64,000 bases of DNA from Nitrospira sp. (GTDB lineage: Bacteria; Nitrospirota; Nitrospiria; Nitrospirales; Nitrospiraceae): positions 1 through 64,000 of the forward strand of contig JAFEBI010000011.1 in NCBI GenBank assembly GCA_018242725.1, written 5' to 3'. Position 1 is the first letter of the stretch, and the number at the start of each line of letters is the position of its first letter. Below, piece by piece: positions 53,231 through 61,403 of this stretch. The notes beneath the pieces are model-generated. The model saw nothing but the letters and a program-made list of their open reading frames with translations. It had not been told where the DNA came from and ran no database searches. The translations under genes and the position numbers were made by a program.

Positions 53231-55371
53231 ACGTCCCTCTCTTTTCTGTCTCGATCCACCAAGGATTGATCAACGTACTCCTGTGCCCTTTCTGTTCTTT
53301 GGGTTCTTTCCTCTTTGCTCGCACGACTCATCCTTTCGGATGGCCGGCTACCTGCTCCCTGTCGCACTTTTGTTTCAATACTCACTTCACCGGCTTCTCG
53401 TTCCACACCACCCACTCCCGTCTCGGCCTTGTCGCTCCATTGCAGCTGGGCTACAAAGGCATCAACCAAATTGTTCACTTCTTCGAGTGTCGGTGGATCG
53501 CGCGGGACTACCGGAGGCAGGGTGGTCAGATCCATTGCCAGCTTCGACACATCAATCTGCTCATCCGGTTGTACTGGACGTACCCGTCGTTCGACTTTGG
53601 CGCGATGGAGTTCCAGGTCTAGCCTTGGAATCTCCACCGACAGCTCCCGGCGCACGAACGCCGCCTCTTCCAGTTCAGCTTGAGTCGGCAGCCTTTTCCC
53701 GACCGAAGCGAGGGACGGACTGATGTGCTTCAACCGATCGATGAAGACTGGATCGGCATAGAACCGTGCCTTGTCGCAGAGGATCGGCTTCGTATGCATG
53801 AGGCTGAGAATCGCCCGATGGTCCCCGAGTTCCTTCACTTCCTGTGGGAGCAGCAGAGGCCGCGCCTGTTCCGAGCGGGTGGAACTTGATGACCCATGTT
53901 TGCCGTGGCCCCAGGCGAGTGGTCGGCTCGTGCCGGTCGAGATCGCCTCGGCCGTATAGGTGCCGAGCATCTGGGAATAGTGCTGCGCGTCTCGTTGTTC
54001 GCGAGGCGCGAACAGGATCTGGCAGGCATGGTTCGTGACGAAGGTCCGCGCATCCCTTTCCCCATAGACCGATTCGAGCTGTGAGAGGCTCTGAATGATC
54101 GGGAGCAGACGCAGATTGTAGCCGGCCATGAAGCCGACGGCCTTGGCAAGAATGTTGACCCGCCCGAGGGCGGGGAACTCATCAAGGATCACGAGGCACT
54201 GGTGCTTCAAGTTAGGGTTTGTGGCTGGTAAGTCGACGGTGTTGTACTGAATCAGTTGGGAGAAGAACAGGTTGACCAGCAGTGCGGCATCGCTGAGCCG
54301 ATTGGCCGGAATGCCGACATAGATTGACATCCGCTGCGCGCGAACCTGTTTCAGGTCGAAGTCCGTCTCACTCGTCGCCGCATCGACAATGGGATTACTG
54401 AAGATGGTGAGTGGAGCCGTGAGGGTCGCCAGAATTCCCGCCATGGTATTTTCACTCGTCGCGCAGAACCGGTGTAGGGCCGCCGTACAGTCGTCGCTCA
54501 GCGGGGCCTCACTCTTGGCCCTAGTGCTGATGAGGTCTTGCAGATAATCCTTGATGGGCTGCCCTTTACCGGAGGCCTGGCGGAGGACTTCCCCGAGGCT
54601 GCAGGGTAGTGACGGAGTCTCCATGATCGAGAGGGTCAGTCCAAGAAAGAGGTTACGGGCGGACTCGTTCCAGAAGGCATCCTTGATTTGCTCCGTCGGA
54701 TAGAGCACCTGCCCGATGGCTTGAATCTCGCCCACTCGCCGATTCGGATCGCGATCGACGGCATCCAATGGGTTCCAGCGATGGGTTTTGCCGTCCGCGC
54801 CAAAGGGATTGAACAGGTACACGTGATGGCCGTGCGCCAGCCGGAACTTTGAGGTGTACGCAAAGTTTTCCATTTTGATATCCAAGACCACGACCGAGTC
54901 GTCGTAGTGGAGCAGGTTCGGAAGCACGATGCTCACGCCTTTGCCCGATCTGGTCGGTGCCGCCAGCAACACGAATTCCTGGCCCCCATAGACCAAGTAC
55001 CGCCGTCCCACCTTTCCCACGATCACGCCACGCTCTCCATAGAGCCCGGCCTGTTGAATTTCATTGTGAGAAGCAAATCGGGCCTCGCCATGGAGCGGTT
55101 TCTTTCGATTGGTCAGGGACAACACGAGAAGCGCCGGGAGACCGAATCCAACGAATCCGCCGACTGCGGCCGAGAATTGCAGCCGCTTCCTCTGAATCGG
55201 GTCCTTCCGGTAGGCGTGCCAGGAGTCGGGCCATCTGGTCAGAGAGAGGTCGTCGGGCATCCGTTTGTTGGCGAGCGTGAAGACGGCGCCGGCAAGGGCA
55301 TCCGCTCCGCACAGCCCAAGCGGGAGATAGAGCAACAAGGCCATCGCGATCCGCATGCTCTTGCGTGACAT
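53227..55371 (-). CDS. virD4: VirD4/TraG type IV coupling protein
   Basis: 714-residue inner-membrane ATPase that brings the relaxase-DNA complex to the secretion channel. Two N-terminal membrane segments (about 8-32 and 65-85) precede the ATPase. Walker A is in LAAPTRSGKGVSIVLPNLL (near 133-151) and Walker B in LVILDEFPALG (near 390). LPIIQSLSQLESVYGERDAR and the TFVTNHACQILFAPRE block confirm the TraG/VirD4 family. The last ~120 residues are charged and low-complexity, probably a substrate-contact tail. Ends overlapping the lipoprotein gene. Confidence 0.93.
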   Translation of the reverse strand: MSRKSMRIAMALLLYLPLGLCGADALAGAVFTLANKRMPDDLSLTRWPDSWHAYRKDPIQRKRLQFSAAVGGFVGFGLPALLVLSLTNRKKPLHGEARFASHNEIQQAGLYGERGVIVGKVGRRYLVYGGQEFVLLAAPTRSGKGVSIVLPNLLHYDDSVVVLDIKMENFAYTSKFRLAHGHHVYLFNPFGADGKTHRWNPLDAVDRDPNRRVGEIQAIGQVLYPTEQIKDAFWNESARNLFLGLTLSIMETPSLPCSLGEVLRQASGKGQPIKDYLQDLISTRAKSEAPLSDDCTAALHRFCATSENTMAGILATLTAPLTIFSNPIVDAATSETDFDLKQVRAQRMSIYVGIPANRLSDAALLVNLFFSQLIQYNTVDLPATNPNLKHQCLVILDEFPALGRVNILAKAVGFMAGYNLRLLPIIQSLSQLESVYGERDARTFVTNHACQILFAPREQRDAQHYSQMLGTYTAEAISTGTSRPLAWGHGKHGSSSSTRSEQARPLLLPQEVKELGDHRAILSLMHTKPILCDKARFYADPVFIDRLKHISPSLASVGKRLPTQAELEEAAFVRRELSVEIPRLDLELHRAKVERRVRPVQPDEQIDVSKLAMDLTTLPPVVPRDPPTLEEVNNLVDAFVAQLQWSDKAETGVGGVEREAGEVSIETKVRQGAGSRPSERMSRASKEERTQRTERAQEYVDQSLVDRDRKERDV

Positions 55372-55379
55372 CGGTTCCT

Positions 55380-56489
55380 CTACGCTCTCAGCAGGGTGGC
55401 TCCTCCGAATCGCGCCACGAGTTTCGCGATCGGGTCATAGTGGACTTCCGCGACATAGCGGTCCTTTCTGATGGGCCGCCCTTCCTCGTCGTACTGATTC
55501 TGCGCGACCACGTGAAGGATCACATCAATGGTCAAGGCCACCAGGCGCTTCAGAGTCGGCACATCGTAGGTCGCCGCCTGCTCATGCTCTTTGCACATGA
55601 AGACGTAGCGTTCGGCTGCCAGAGCACAGGACTCCGCATGGAAGGACGTAATCGAGCCGCTGTGGCCGGTGGTGAGGAGTTTGAGGAAGTCGAACGCTTC
55701 TCCGCCGCGCAACTCGGCGAGGAGCACCCGGTCCGGCTTCATGCGGAGCGTGGAGGCAATCAACTGAGACGGCGACACCGATGCTGTTCCTTGTCCTCCT
55801 TTGGCGTACAAGAGATGCACCCGGTTGCCATGCTGCGGGAGCAACAATTCACGCACATCTTCGATCGTGATGAGCCGTTCCTGCGCCGGCACAGCCTGAC
55901 AGATCGATTTCATCAGCGTGGTTTTTCCGGAGCCTGTATCGCCCACGACAGCAATATTCTTTTTCGCCATCACCGCCGCCCGAATGAACGAACCCAGTCG
56001 ACGAGTGGCGAGATAGCCCAGCAACTGACGTTCAACTGGGTCGAGCTCGGCGGCGCGACAGTCCAGGGTTGCCGGCTTGGCCCAGATGTAGCGGCTGAAA
56101 GCTCCCTCTGTTTCATATTCCTCCAAAGTCTTTATCCAGGCGCTGGGCCGACGGATCGAGATCGAGACGGTTCCAAGTTCCACTGCGGGCGGCAGCACGA
56201 TTTGCACCCGTTCCCCATCCGGCAACATGGCTGAGAGAATCGGGTGATGCGGTCCGATCTCTTGCTCGGTCGCCGTTGCGATGGCCGTGGCGAGCGCGGT
56301 GAGTCGATCCAGAGTCAATTCCGGTGCGCGGTGATGCTGCCAGACTGCGCCGACCTCGATATAGACTTCCTGTGGACGATTGACGACGACCTCGGTCGCG
56401 CCGGGCAGCGCGAGGTACCGCAGCAACGGTCGTAACAACTCGCGCACCATCGTGTCGTGCGCAAGCAGATCAGTGGGGACGCAGTTCAT
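55380..56489 (-). CDS. virB11: VirB11/TrbB secretion ATPase
   Basis: 369-residue hexameric traffic ATPase. The N-terminal domain begins near LLRPLLRYLALPGATEVVVN. The C-terminal RecA-like domain has Walker A in VVGDTGSGKTTLMKSI (near 178), the Asp box in RLITIEDVREL, Walker B in VLLAELRGGEAFDFL, and the His box in TGHSGSITSFHAES. ATG 56489 overlaps the virB10 stop by 20 bases; an ATG at 56450 is also possible. The open frame runs on to 56783 but that extension lies inside virB10. Powers pilus assembly and DNA transfer with VirB4 and VirD4. Confidence 0.92.
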   Translation of the reverse strand: MNCVPTDLLAHDTMVRELLRPLLRYLALPGATEVVVNRPQEVYIEVGAVWQHHRAPELTLDRLTALATAIATATEQEIGPHHPILSAMLPDGERVQIVLPPAVELGTVSISIRRPSAWIKTLEEYETEGAFSRYIWAKPATLDCRAAELDPVERQLLGYLATRRLGSFIRAAVMAKKNIAVVGDTGSGKTTLMKSICQAVPAQERLITIEDVRELLLPQHGNRVHLLYAKGGQGTASVSPSQLIASTLRMKPDRVLLAELRGGEAFDFLKLLTTGHSGSITSFHAESCALAAERYVFMCKEHEQAATYDVPTLKRLVALTIDVILHVVAQNQYDEEGRPIRKDRYVAEVHYDPIAKLVARFGGATLLRA

Positions 56490-57873
56490 AGACGGTGCTG
56501 AAATCCAGATCCCGCGCCACGAAAATGGTCCCGCGGTCCCCCTGGTTTTTATAGAGCGTGGGTTTGATGTTGATGGTGGATTGGAGGATAAGTTCCGCCA
56601 TGCGGTTGCCTGTCGTGGCGGAATGTTGATAGATCCCCAGACTCTGCGCGCCCCCGCCGCCGGCCTGCATTGCGGTGGCCAAACCGATGCCGTCCTGCAC
56701 GAGGGAGAGGAGAAAGGCCGCGCCCAGTCGGTCCCACCAATGGTTATCCACGTAGCCGACCAGCCCGGAGGTACCGAGCGCATCGGCCGCCGGGGAATTG
56801 AGATTGATCACAACTCCCATCGGAGTCTTCACTCTGGTCCAGAGGAGAAAGAGGCGGCGCTGCCCTTGCGCCATCGTCGCCGCATATTCGCCAACCGCTT
56901 CCGATCCTCGTTCGAGGAGCACAACGCGGCCGTTGTCGCTGTACACATCGCTGTTCAAGACACAGGTCGCCATGCCGGCGACTTCATTGATCACCCGTAC
57001 GGTTAAGGCGCAGTCGATCGTACGGCCTTTTGGCAATATGAGATTTCGATCCCCCAAAAGACCGGCTTGGACTTTGGGCGTGTCCGACGGCGTCAGGAGC
57101 CCGCCGATGGGACCCGCTCCGCTAGCCGGTGGACCGGGTGGCGCCGCGAGACCGACGCTCGTCACTCCAATCGAAGGTCCGCTGGGGCCGCCCATGTACC
57201 CGATTGACTGGGGTGTCGAACTCGCAGCGTCTACTGTGCTAATAGGCATCGCTGGTCCCCCCAGCATGCTGCCGGACCCTATCGCGTCGGACTGTCTCGC
57301 GCCGTTGAGGAGCTCGCGCACCAACGAGATGGCCGCGTCTGGTCCGGTCCCGGCTTGTTGAGTCCGGAAACTGTCGGAGGCAGGGGAGTTCGTCACAATG
57401 ACCTCCCCACCGAACCGGCTGGCAGCGCGTCTGCTGAGTGATGGGTTGCCTTGCGCCTGGTCAGGACCAAGTGCCGTTGGTCGGCTGCCGTCACTCATTC
57501 CCTTGTCGAGAGGCGACCGCATCACATGGTTAGCGGACGCGACAGGCGACGGGCTCGTCGATTGAACGAGTGCGGTGGTAGGTTGAGCTGGTAAGGGATC
57601 GGTCTCGAAGACCCGCTTCAGTCCGACCTGGGCCGGTTTGTTCTCCACCTTTGATGCACGTTCTTCCTGTGTGGCTTCCGCCTTCCGTTTCGCACTCCAA
57701 GTATTGGCCGCGAAGACGAGGCCCACCACGACCACGATGGCCATCACAACAAGAAAGGCTACGCGTGCCGTTGTCTCGTTCCTGCCTCCGGCCAGATGGT
57801 TGACAGACACAATCCCATCATTGATGGGAGACTTTTGTTCAACTCGCTCTCTCGACTCTTGTGGTTGTTCCAT
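56470..57873 (-). CDS. virB10: VirB10/TrbI channel protein
   Basis: 467 residues; spans from inner membrane to outer-membrane core. One membrane segment (AFLVVMAIVVVVGLVFAANT, about 38-57), a long disordered Pro/Ser/Gly region, then the VirB10 C-terminal barrel: KGRTIDCALTVRVINEVAGM, CVLNSDVYSDNGRVVLLERG, GSEAVGEYAATMAQGQRRLF and TRVKTPMGVVINLNSPAADA. ATG 57873 lies 11 bases after the virB9 stop. A longer open frame to 58143 lies wholly inside virB9. Confidence 0.92.
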   Translation of the reverse strand: MEQPQESRERVEQKSPINDGIVSVNHLAGGRNETTARVAFLVVMAIVVVVGLVFAANTWSAKRKAEATQEERASKVENKPAQVGLKRVFETDPLPAQPTTALVQSTSPSPVASANHVMRSPLDKGMSDGSRPTALGPDQAQGNPSLSRRAASRFGGEVIVTNSPASDSFRTQQAGTGPDAAISLVRELLNGARQSDAIGSGSMLGGPAMPISTVDAASSTPQSIGYMGGPSGPSIGVTSVGLAAPPGPPASGAGPIGGLLTPSDTPKVQAGLLGDRNLILPKGRTIDCALTVRVINEVAGMATCVLNSDVYSDNGRVVLLERGSEAVGEYAATMAQGQRRLFLLWTRVKTPMGVVINLNSPAADALGTSGLVGYVDNHWWDRLGAAFLLSLVQDGIGLATAMQAGGGGAQSLGIYQHSATTGNRMAELILQSTINIKPTLYKNQGDRGTIFVARDLDFSTVYELRPH

Positions 57874-57883
57874 CTTCGTGCTC

Positions 57884-58813
57884 TCAGCGCAGTGTTCTTG
57901 TGATGCCCGAGACGGTGGTCCCTTCGACGGAAGGCACCCCGGTCTTGTCGTAAGCGTCATTCCAGATGCCGACCACGGCATCGCCCAAGCGCAACACAAA
58001 CCGCCGGCCCATCCGCTGCACGACGGCCAGGTCCTTCTCCATGTGGAAATTGATGCGGGTTTCTTCACCCAACGGCGAGAAGTAGAAAATAGCTGGGATT
58101 TCGCGATTGGGCGGGAAGAGAAAATAGGTGAAACGGCCGTCATCGAACACCAGGGCCGGGGCGATATCGTCCCCTCCCGGAAGCACCTCCATTGAATAGG
58201 ACCAATTGCGCGGTTCGGGTATAAACGAGTCCAGCCGCTCGGCGAGGAGCTCTGCCTTGTCGCGAGCTTGTTTTGCGCGATGGGCCGAGACTTGCATTGC
58301 CATCAGGGTGGCAGGATTTGATGGCATCAGCGGATGTCTGAAGATCACTCGGTACATCGGCTCATCTTTCCCATGCAGTCCCGGGGCAGCCTTCCGCTTC
58401 CTTCCAAGCGCGTCTTCCACGACGGTGAACTCCAGACTGTAGTCCCGCTTGTCCGTGCGGATTTCCAGATTATTATGGGTGGCATGGTCTTTGGGCTTGA
58501 CCCAGACCTGATTGCTGCCGACATCGGCCCTGATGCACCATTCCGCTTCCGGCTTCGCACAGTCCGCGAGAAAGCCGCTGCCGGCGATGACAATGCGTTC
58601 ATCGTCTCCCAGCACAATGCGCGTGACGACGCCTCGGCGCACCATGACGCGGGTTACTTCATCCCGCTGATAGGTCACGTAACGGACACGTTGGTCTCCG
58701 TCGCCAGGCTCAGGGACCTCGGCCGCCCCCGATGGGGTTCCTGAACAGAGGAGGACGACGGTGAGCCAAGCCGTGATTGACGCTGTGTGTTTCTTTATGG
58801 CATGCATGATCAT
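57884..58813 (-). CDS. virB9: VirB9/TrbG outer-core protein
   Basis: 309 residues with a Sec signal peptide (cleavage near SGAAEV). The VirB9/CagX pattern is RVRYVTYQRDEVTRVMVRRG, VVTRIVLGDDERIVIAGSGF, WVKPKDHATHNNLEIRTDKR and the C-terminal NWSYSMEVLPGGDDIAPALV, FDDGRFTYFLFPPN. It forms the outer-membrane ring with VirB10. Ribosome site AAAGGGGG precedes ATG 58813, which is nine bases after the virB8 stop. Confidence 0.92.
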   Translation of the reverse strand: MIMHAIKKHTASITAWLTVVLLCSGTPSGAAEVPEPGDGDQRVRYVTYQRDEVTRVMVRRGVVTRIVLGDDERIVIAGSGFLADCAKPEAEWCIRADVGSNQVWVKPKDHATHNNLEIRTDKRDYSLEFTVVEDALGRKRKAAPGLHGKDEPMYRVIFRHPLMPSNPATLMAMQVSAHRAKQARDKAELLAERLDSFIPEPRNWSYSMEVLPGGDDIAPALVFDDGRFTYFLFPPNREIPAIFYFSPLGEETRINFHMEKDLAVVQRMGRRFVLRLGDAVVGIWNDAYDKTGVPSVEGTTVSGITRTLR

Positions 58814-58822
58814 GCCCCCTTT

Positions 58823-59590
58823 CTATTTCTTCTCGGCCATTGAAAGGACCGATGTCGGCGGCGTCATCGTCCCGATTTCCGCGTCCACCCGATAGCCCGT
58901 CACTTTATAGCCGAGCGGGTTTTGGATCAGATCCTTTTCCTGTCCTTTCATCGTATGGCGGTACTCGTACGAGACCGTCGCGATGAAATACTGCGGCGGC
59001 TCGACGCTGTGAGCGTCGGTCCGCTTCACCTGCTTCTCGAACCGCACCGTCGCCTTCGGTCCGATCGGGTCGCTGTGAACCGTGACGCTCAAGACGTTCA
59101 CGCGCCATTCGATGCCGCTGCCCAACAGCTTATCGCGGGCGTGCACGCCGTCGAAAAGGTTCGCGTAGTCGCGACCGATCTCATCCGTGCTCATCGCCAA
59201 GACCTGGTCGTAGTCGGCTTGGAGCAGCCGGTACGAATAGGACTCCCGCGCGATCACGTATTTTTGCGTCCAATGTTTATCGAGCAATTCCTGATAGCCC
59301 AGCACGGTCCGATCATCGGCTGCGCTCACCAGTTCCACGTTGCCGGTGGCGCGATCGATCGCGAAGACATAGGGCACGGTGGTCTTGAACGGAGCGAGAC
59401 AGGCGATGCCTATCCCTAAGATCACCGCCAGGGCGGAGGCGATGCATGCGGCCCACCAGGCCTTGCGTTCCGACGCCTCCAATCTCAGCCGCCAGTCGGT
59501 ATCCCAGTCGCGGCCCTGATCGTAGAATTGCCGTTCATCCGCCGCGCTCACGAGTGAGGGATCTGTCTGCTTCTCCGTCATCTTTTCCAT
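58823..59590 (-). CDS. virB8: VirB8/TrbF inner-membrane scaffold protein
   Basis: 255 residues. A short cytoplasmic tail precedes one membrane segment (WWAACIASALAVILGIGIAC, about 45-64). The periplasmic NTF2-like domain follows: TVPYVFAIDRATGNVELVSA, YVIARESYSYRLLQADYDQV, VNVLSVTVHSDPIGPKATVR and LGYKVTGYRVDAEIG. VirB8 nucleates the channel. It lies 28 bases after the virB5 gene and directly before virB9. Confidence 0.92.
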   Translation of the reverse strand: MEKMTEKQTDPSLVSAADERQFYDQGRDWDTDWRLRLEASERKAWWAACIASALAVILGIGIACLAPFKTTVPYVFAIDRATGNVELVSAADDRTVLGYQELLDKHWTQKYVIARESYSYRLLQADYDQVLAMSTDEIGRDYANLFDGVHARDKLLGSGIEWRVNVLSVTVHSDPIGPKATVRFEKQVKRTDAHSVEPPQYFIATVSYEYRHTMKGQEKDLIQNPLGYKVTGYRVDAEIGTMTPPTSVLSMAEKK

Positions 59591-59618
59591 GGTATTATCC
59601 TGTGCCTTGTGAGCAGGA

Positions 59619-60344
59619 CTACGGTCTCCAGGGAGCCATGTGGTCGAAGGTCCGGGACGTGCCGGGGGCTAACATCTTCAAGACACGTTCCTGCTGTTCC
59701 TGTTGCGCGGCTTTTTCCTCGGCCTCGATCATCGATTTCATCGTCAGAATCCGATTCGTATCGTTGCTGACCTGGGCTTGCTCCGCGGCAATCCGGCCGT
59801 TGAGTTCCAGAATCGCTTTTTCGTCCTCGGTCTGATTGATGCGGGCCGTCAACGCCCGGATCTGCTGCATCCGTCCAAGCAGCATCTGATAGGTGTTCGC
59901 GTAGTAGGCTTGGCTTTGCGGCGTCTGGTTAAGCATGTTTTGACAGATCCGCAGGGCATCGCCGGTTTTGCCTTCGCAGTTGTAGATCATGCGATTGTGA
60001 CGGATGATCTGGGCCGCCGCCGTTAAGCCTTGCACTCCGCCGGACCGAATGGCGTGGTACACGGCATTGACGTCGGAGGGGACGACCCCAGCCAAAGTGA
60101 GGTTGTTCAACAGACTGCCCATGTTACGTGAGCCCACGATCGCATTGATTTGTTGCTCTGCTTGGAGGATCTGTTGCTGCATCTGTTGAAACTGTTGAAT
60201 CCAGGCCAGGGCTTGCAACACCGATTGCACCAGGTTGGCCGTATCAATGACGGGGATCCCCGTGGTGTGAGCTTTGCTCGGGGGCGACATGACGATCATC
60301 ACGACAACTGCCAGCACGATGATGGCGCGTTTTAGTTGCGACAT
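59619..60344 (-). CDS. VirB5/TrbJ-like pilus-tip protein
   Basis: 241 residues with a signal peptide (cleavage near SKAHTTG). The mature part is largely helical and Gln-rich: FQQMQQQILQAEQQINAIVG, then MYQMLL-type helices and NQTEDEKAILELNGRIAAEQ, with two cysteines in MIYNCEGKTGDALRICQNML. This is typical of the VirB5/TrbJ family, minor pilus components that contact recipient cells. It is located four bases after virB6. VirB5 and TrbJ are hard to separate by eye. Confidence 0.85.
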   Translation of the reverse strand: MSQLKRAIIVLAVVVMIVMSPPSKAHTTGIPVIDTANLVQSVLQALAWIQQFQQMQQQILQAEQQINAIVGSRNMGSLLNNLTLAGVVPSDVNAVYHAIRSGGVQGLTAAAQIIRHNRMIYNCEGKTGDALRICQNMLNQTPQSQAYYANTYQMLLGRMQQIRALTARINQTEDEKAILELNGRIAAEQAQVSNDTNRILTMKSMIEAEEKAAQQEQQERVLKMLAPGTSRTFDHMAPWRP

Positions 60345-60347
60345 CGC

Positions 60348-61394
60348 TTATTCCTTTCGCGAGACGCTATTGCGTAAGCGCTCTAACGAGGCGCGCTGAT
60401 AGAGGTCACTGCCTGGTTGGGGCTTCGCGGTAGGCAGCGCGCTCAGCAGGGTGCGGGCTACCTCGCTTCGTGGCCCACTCAAGGATCCGCCGGTAGAGGC
60501 CAGCGCCAATGGTACCAACCGGCTCAGACCGGACGTGACGCTATGCACGAGCAGCATGCCACTCCGGGTCGCATCCCCGCCTGGGTTCCCCAACGAGAGG
60601 CCTCCGGCCAAACTTGCCCCCAGCGACGCAACATGGAGCAAGACATAGGCGGCAGTGACGGAGAGAAACAGCAGGCCGACCACATCTGCCAGGATGGAAG
60701 AAGTCGAATAAGCCTGCAGAACATGTAGACAGGCATTACGCAGGAGGCTCGCGAGAAACGTGATGACCGCCATGATGAGAACATTGGTGAAGACGGCAAC
60801 GAGTGCGCTGGACAGCCAGTTCTCCGCATAGCGCTGGGTCACGGGAAACATCGCGCAGAAGATGAAGGCCGGCCCCACCGACAGCAGCAGAGCGAGGCTT
60901 ACTTTCGCGACGAGAAAGAGTCCCATGGCGACGAAGGCCGTCACGATCGAAGCCGAGGCGCAGATCGCTCCCGCGATGAAGAGTGAGAATTGCGGTACCA
61001 GTCCCGAACTCGCTTCGCTGAACAGCGTTTCCATCAGCGTGGTGAAGGGGTCCGCCATCTGGTCGATAGTTCCTCCCATCGAGAGAACTCCGCCGAAGGC
61101 CGAGGCAAAGGCCTCTTGAATCCCGTCCAATCCTTCCTTCACGAGGCTCCGATACTGGGGGCCGTTCAACGTCAGCCCGGTGATGAGCGCCACGCGAAAC
61201 CACCGCCACACGAGGGCGGTAACCGGTTCCTGCACATCGCCGCGCGCCACCTGGAACCCGGTCCACATGACATAGAGCGTCACTGCTGTCACTGCGACCG
61301 GTGTGAGGACAGCAATGACGGCATCGCTGCTGGTCACGACATAGTGGTCCAACGCATTGTTCACCGACTGTTCGATGTAGGTCGCCATGCCCAT
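60348..61394 (-). CDS. virB6: VirB6/TrbL polytopic channel protein
   Basis: 348 residues with about six membrane segments (near 30, 140-160, 165-190, 200-225, 240-260 among others). The pattern of the TrbL/VirB6 family is present: AVTLYVMWTGFQVARGDVQE, AFVAMGLFLVAKVSLALLLS, GPAFIFCAMFPVTQRYAENW. It forms part of the inner-membrane passage for DNA. Placed four bases from virB5 and nine from virB4 in the same leftward operon. Confidence 0.92.
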   Translation of the reverse strand: MGMATYIEQSVNNALDHYVVTSSDAVIAVLTPVAVTAVTLYVMWTGFQVARGDVQEPVTALVWRWFRVALITGLTLNGPQYRSLVKEGLDGIQEAFASAFGGVLSMGGTIDQMADPFTTLMETLFSEASSGLVPQFSLFIAGAICASASIVTAFVAMGLFLVAKVSLALLLSVGPAFIFCAMFPVTQRYAENWLSSALVAVFTNVLIMAVITFLASLLRNACLHVLQAYSTSSILADVVGLLFLSVTAAYVLLHVASLGASLAGGLSLGNPGGDATRSGMLLVHSVTSGLSRLVPLALASTGGSLSGPRSEVARTLLSALPTAKPQPGSDLYQRASLERLRNSVSRKE

Positions 61395-61403
61395 GGGGTG
61401 TCT

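Noticed and set aside
55365-56234. 289-codon frame antisense to virB11
   Set aside because: An artefact of GC-rich coding on the other strand; no ribosome site or recognisable protein pattern.
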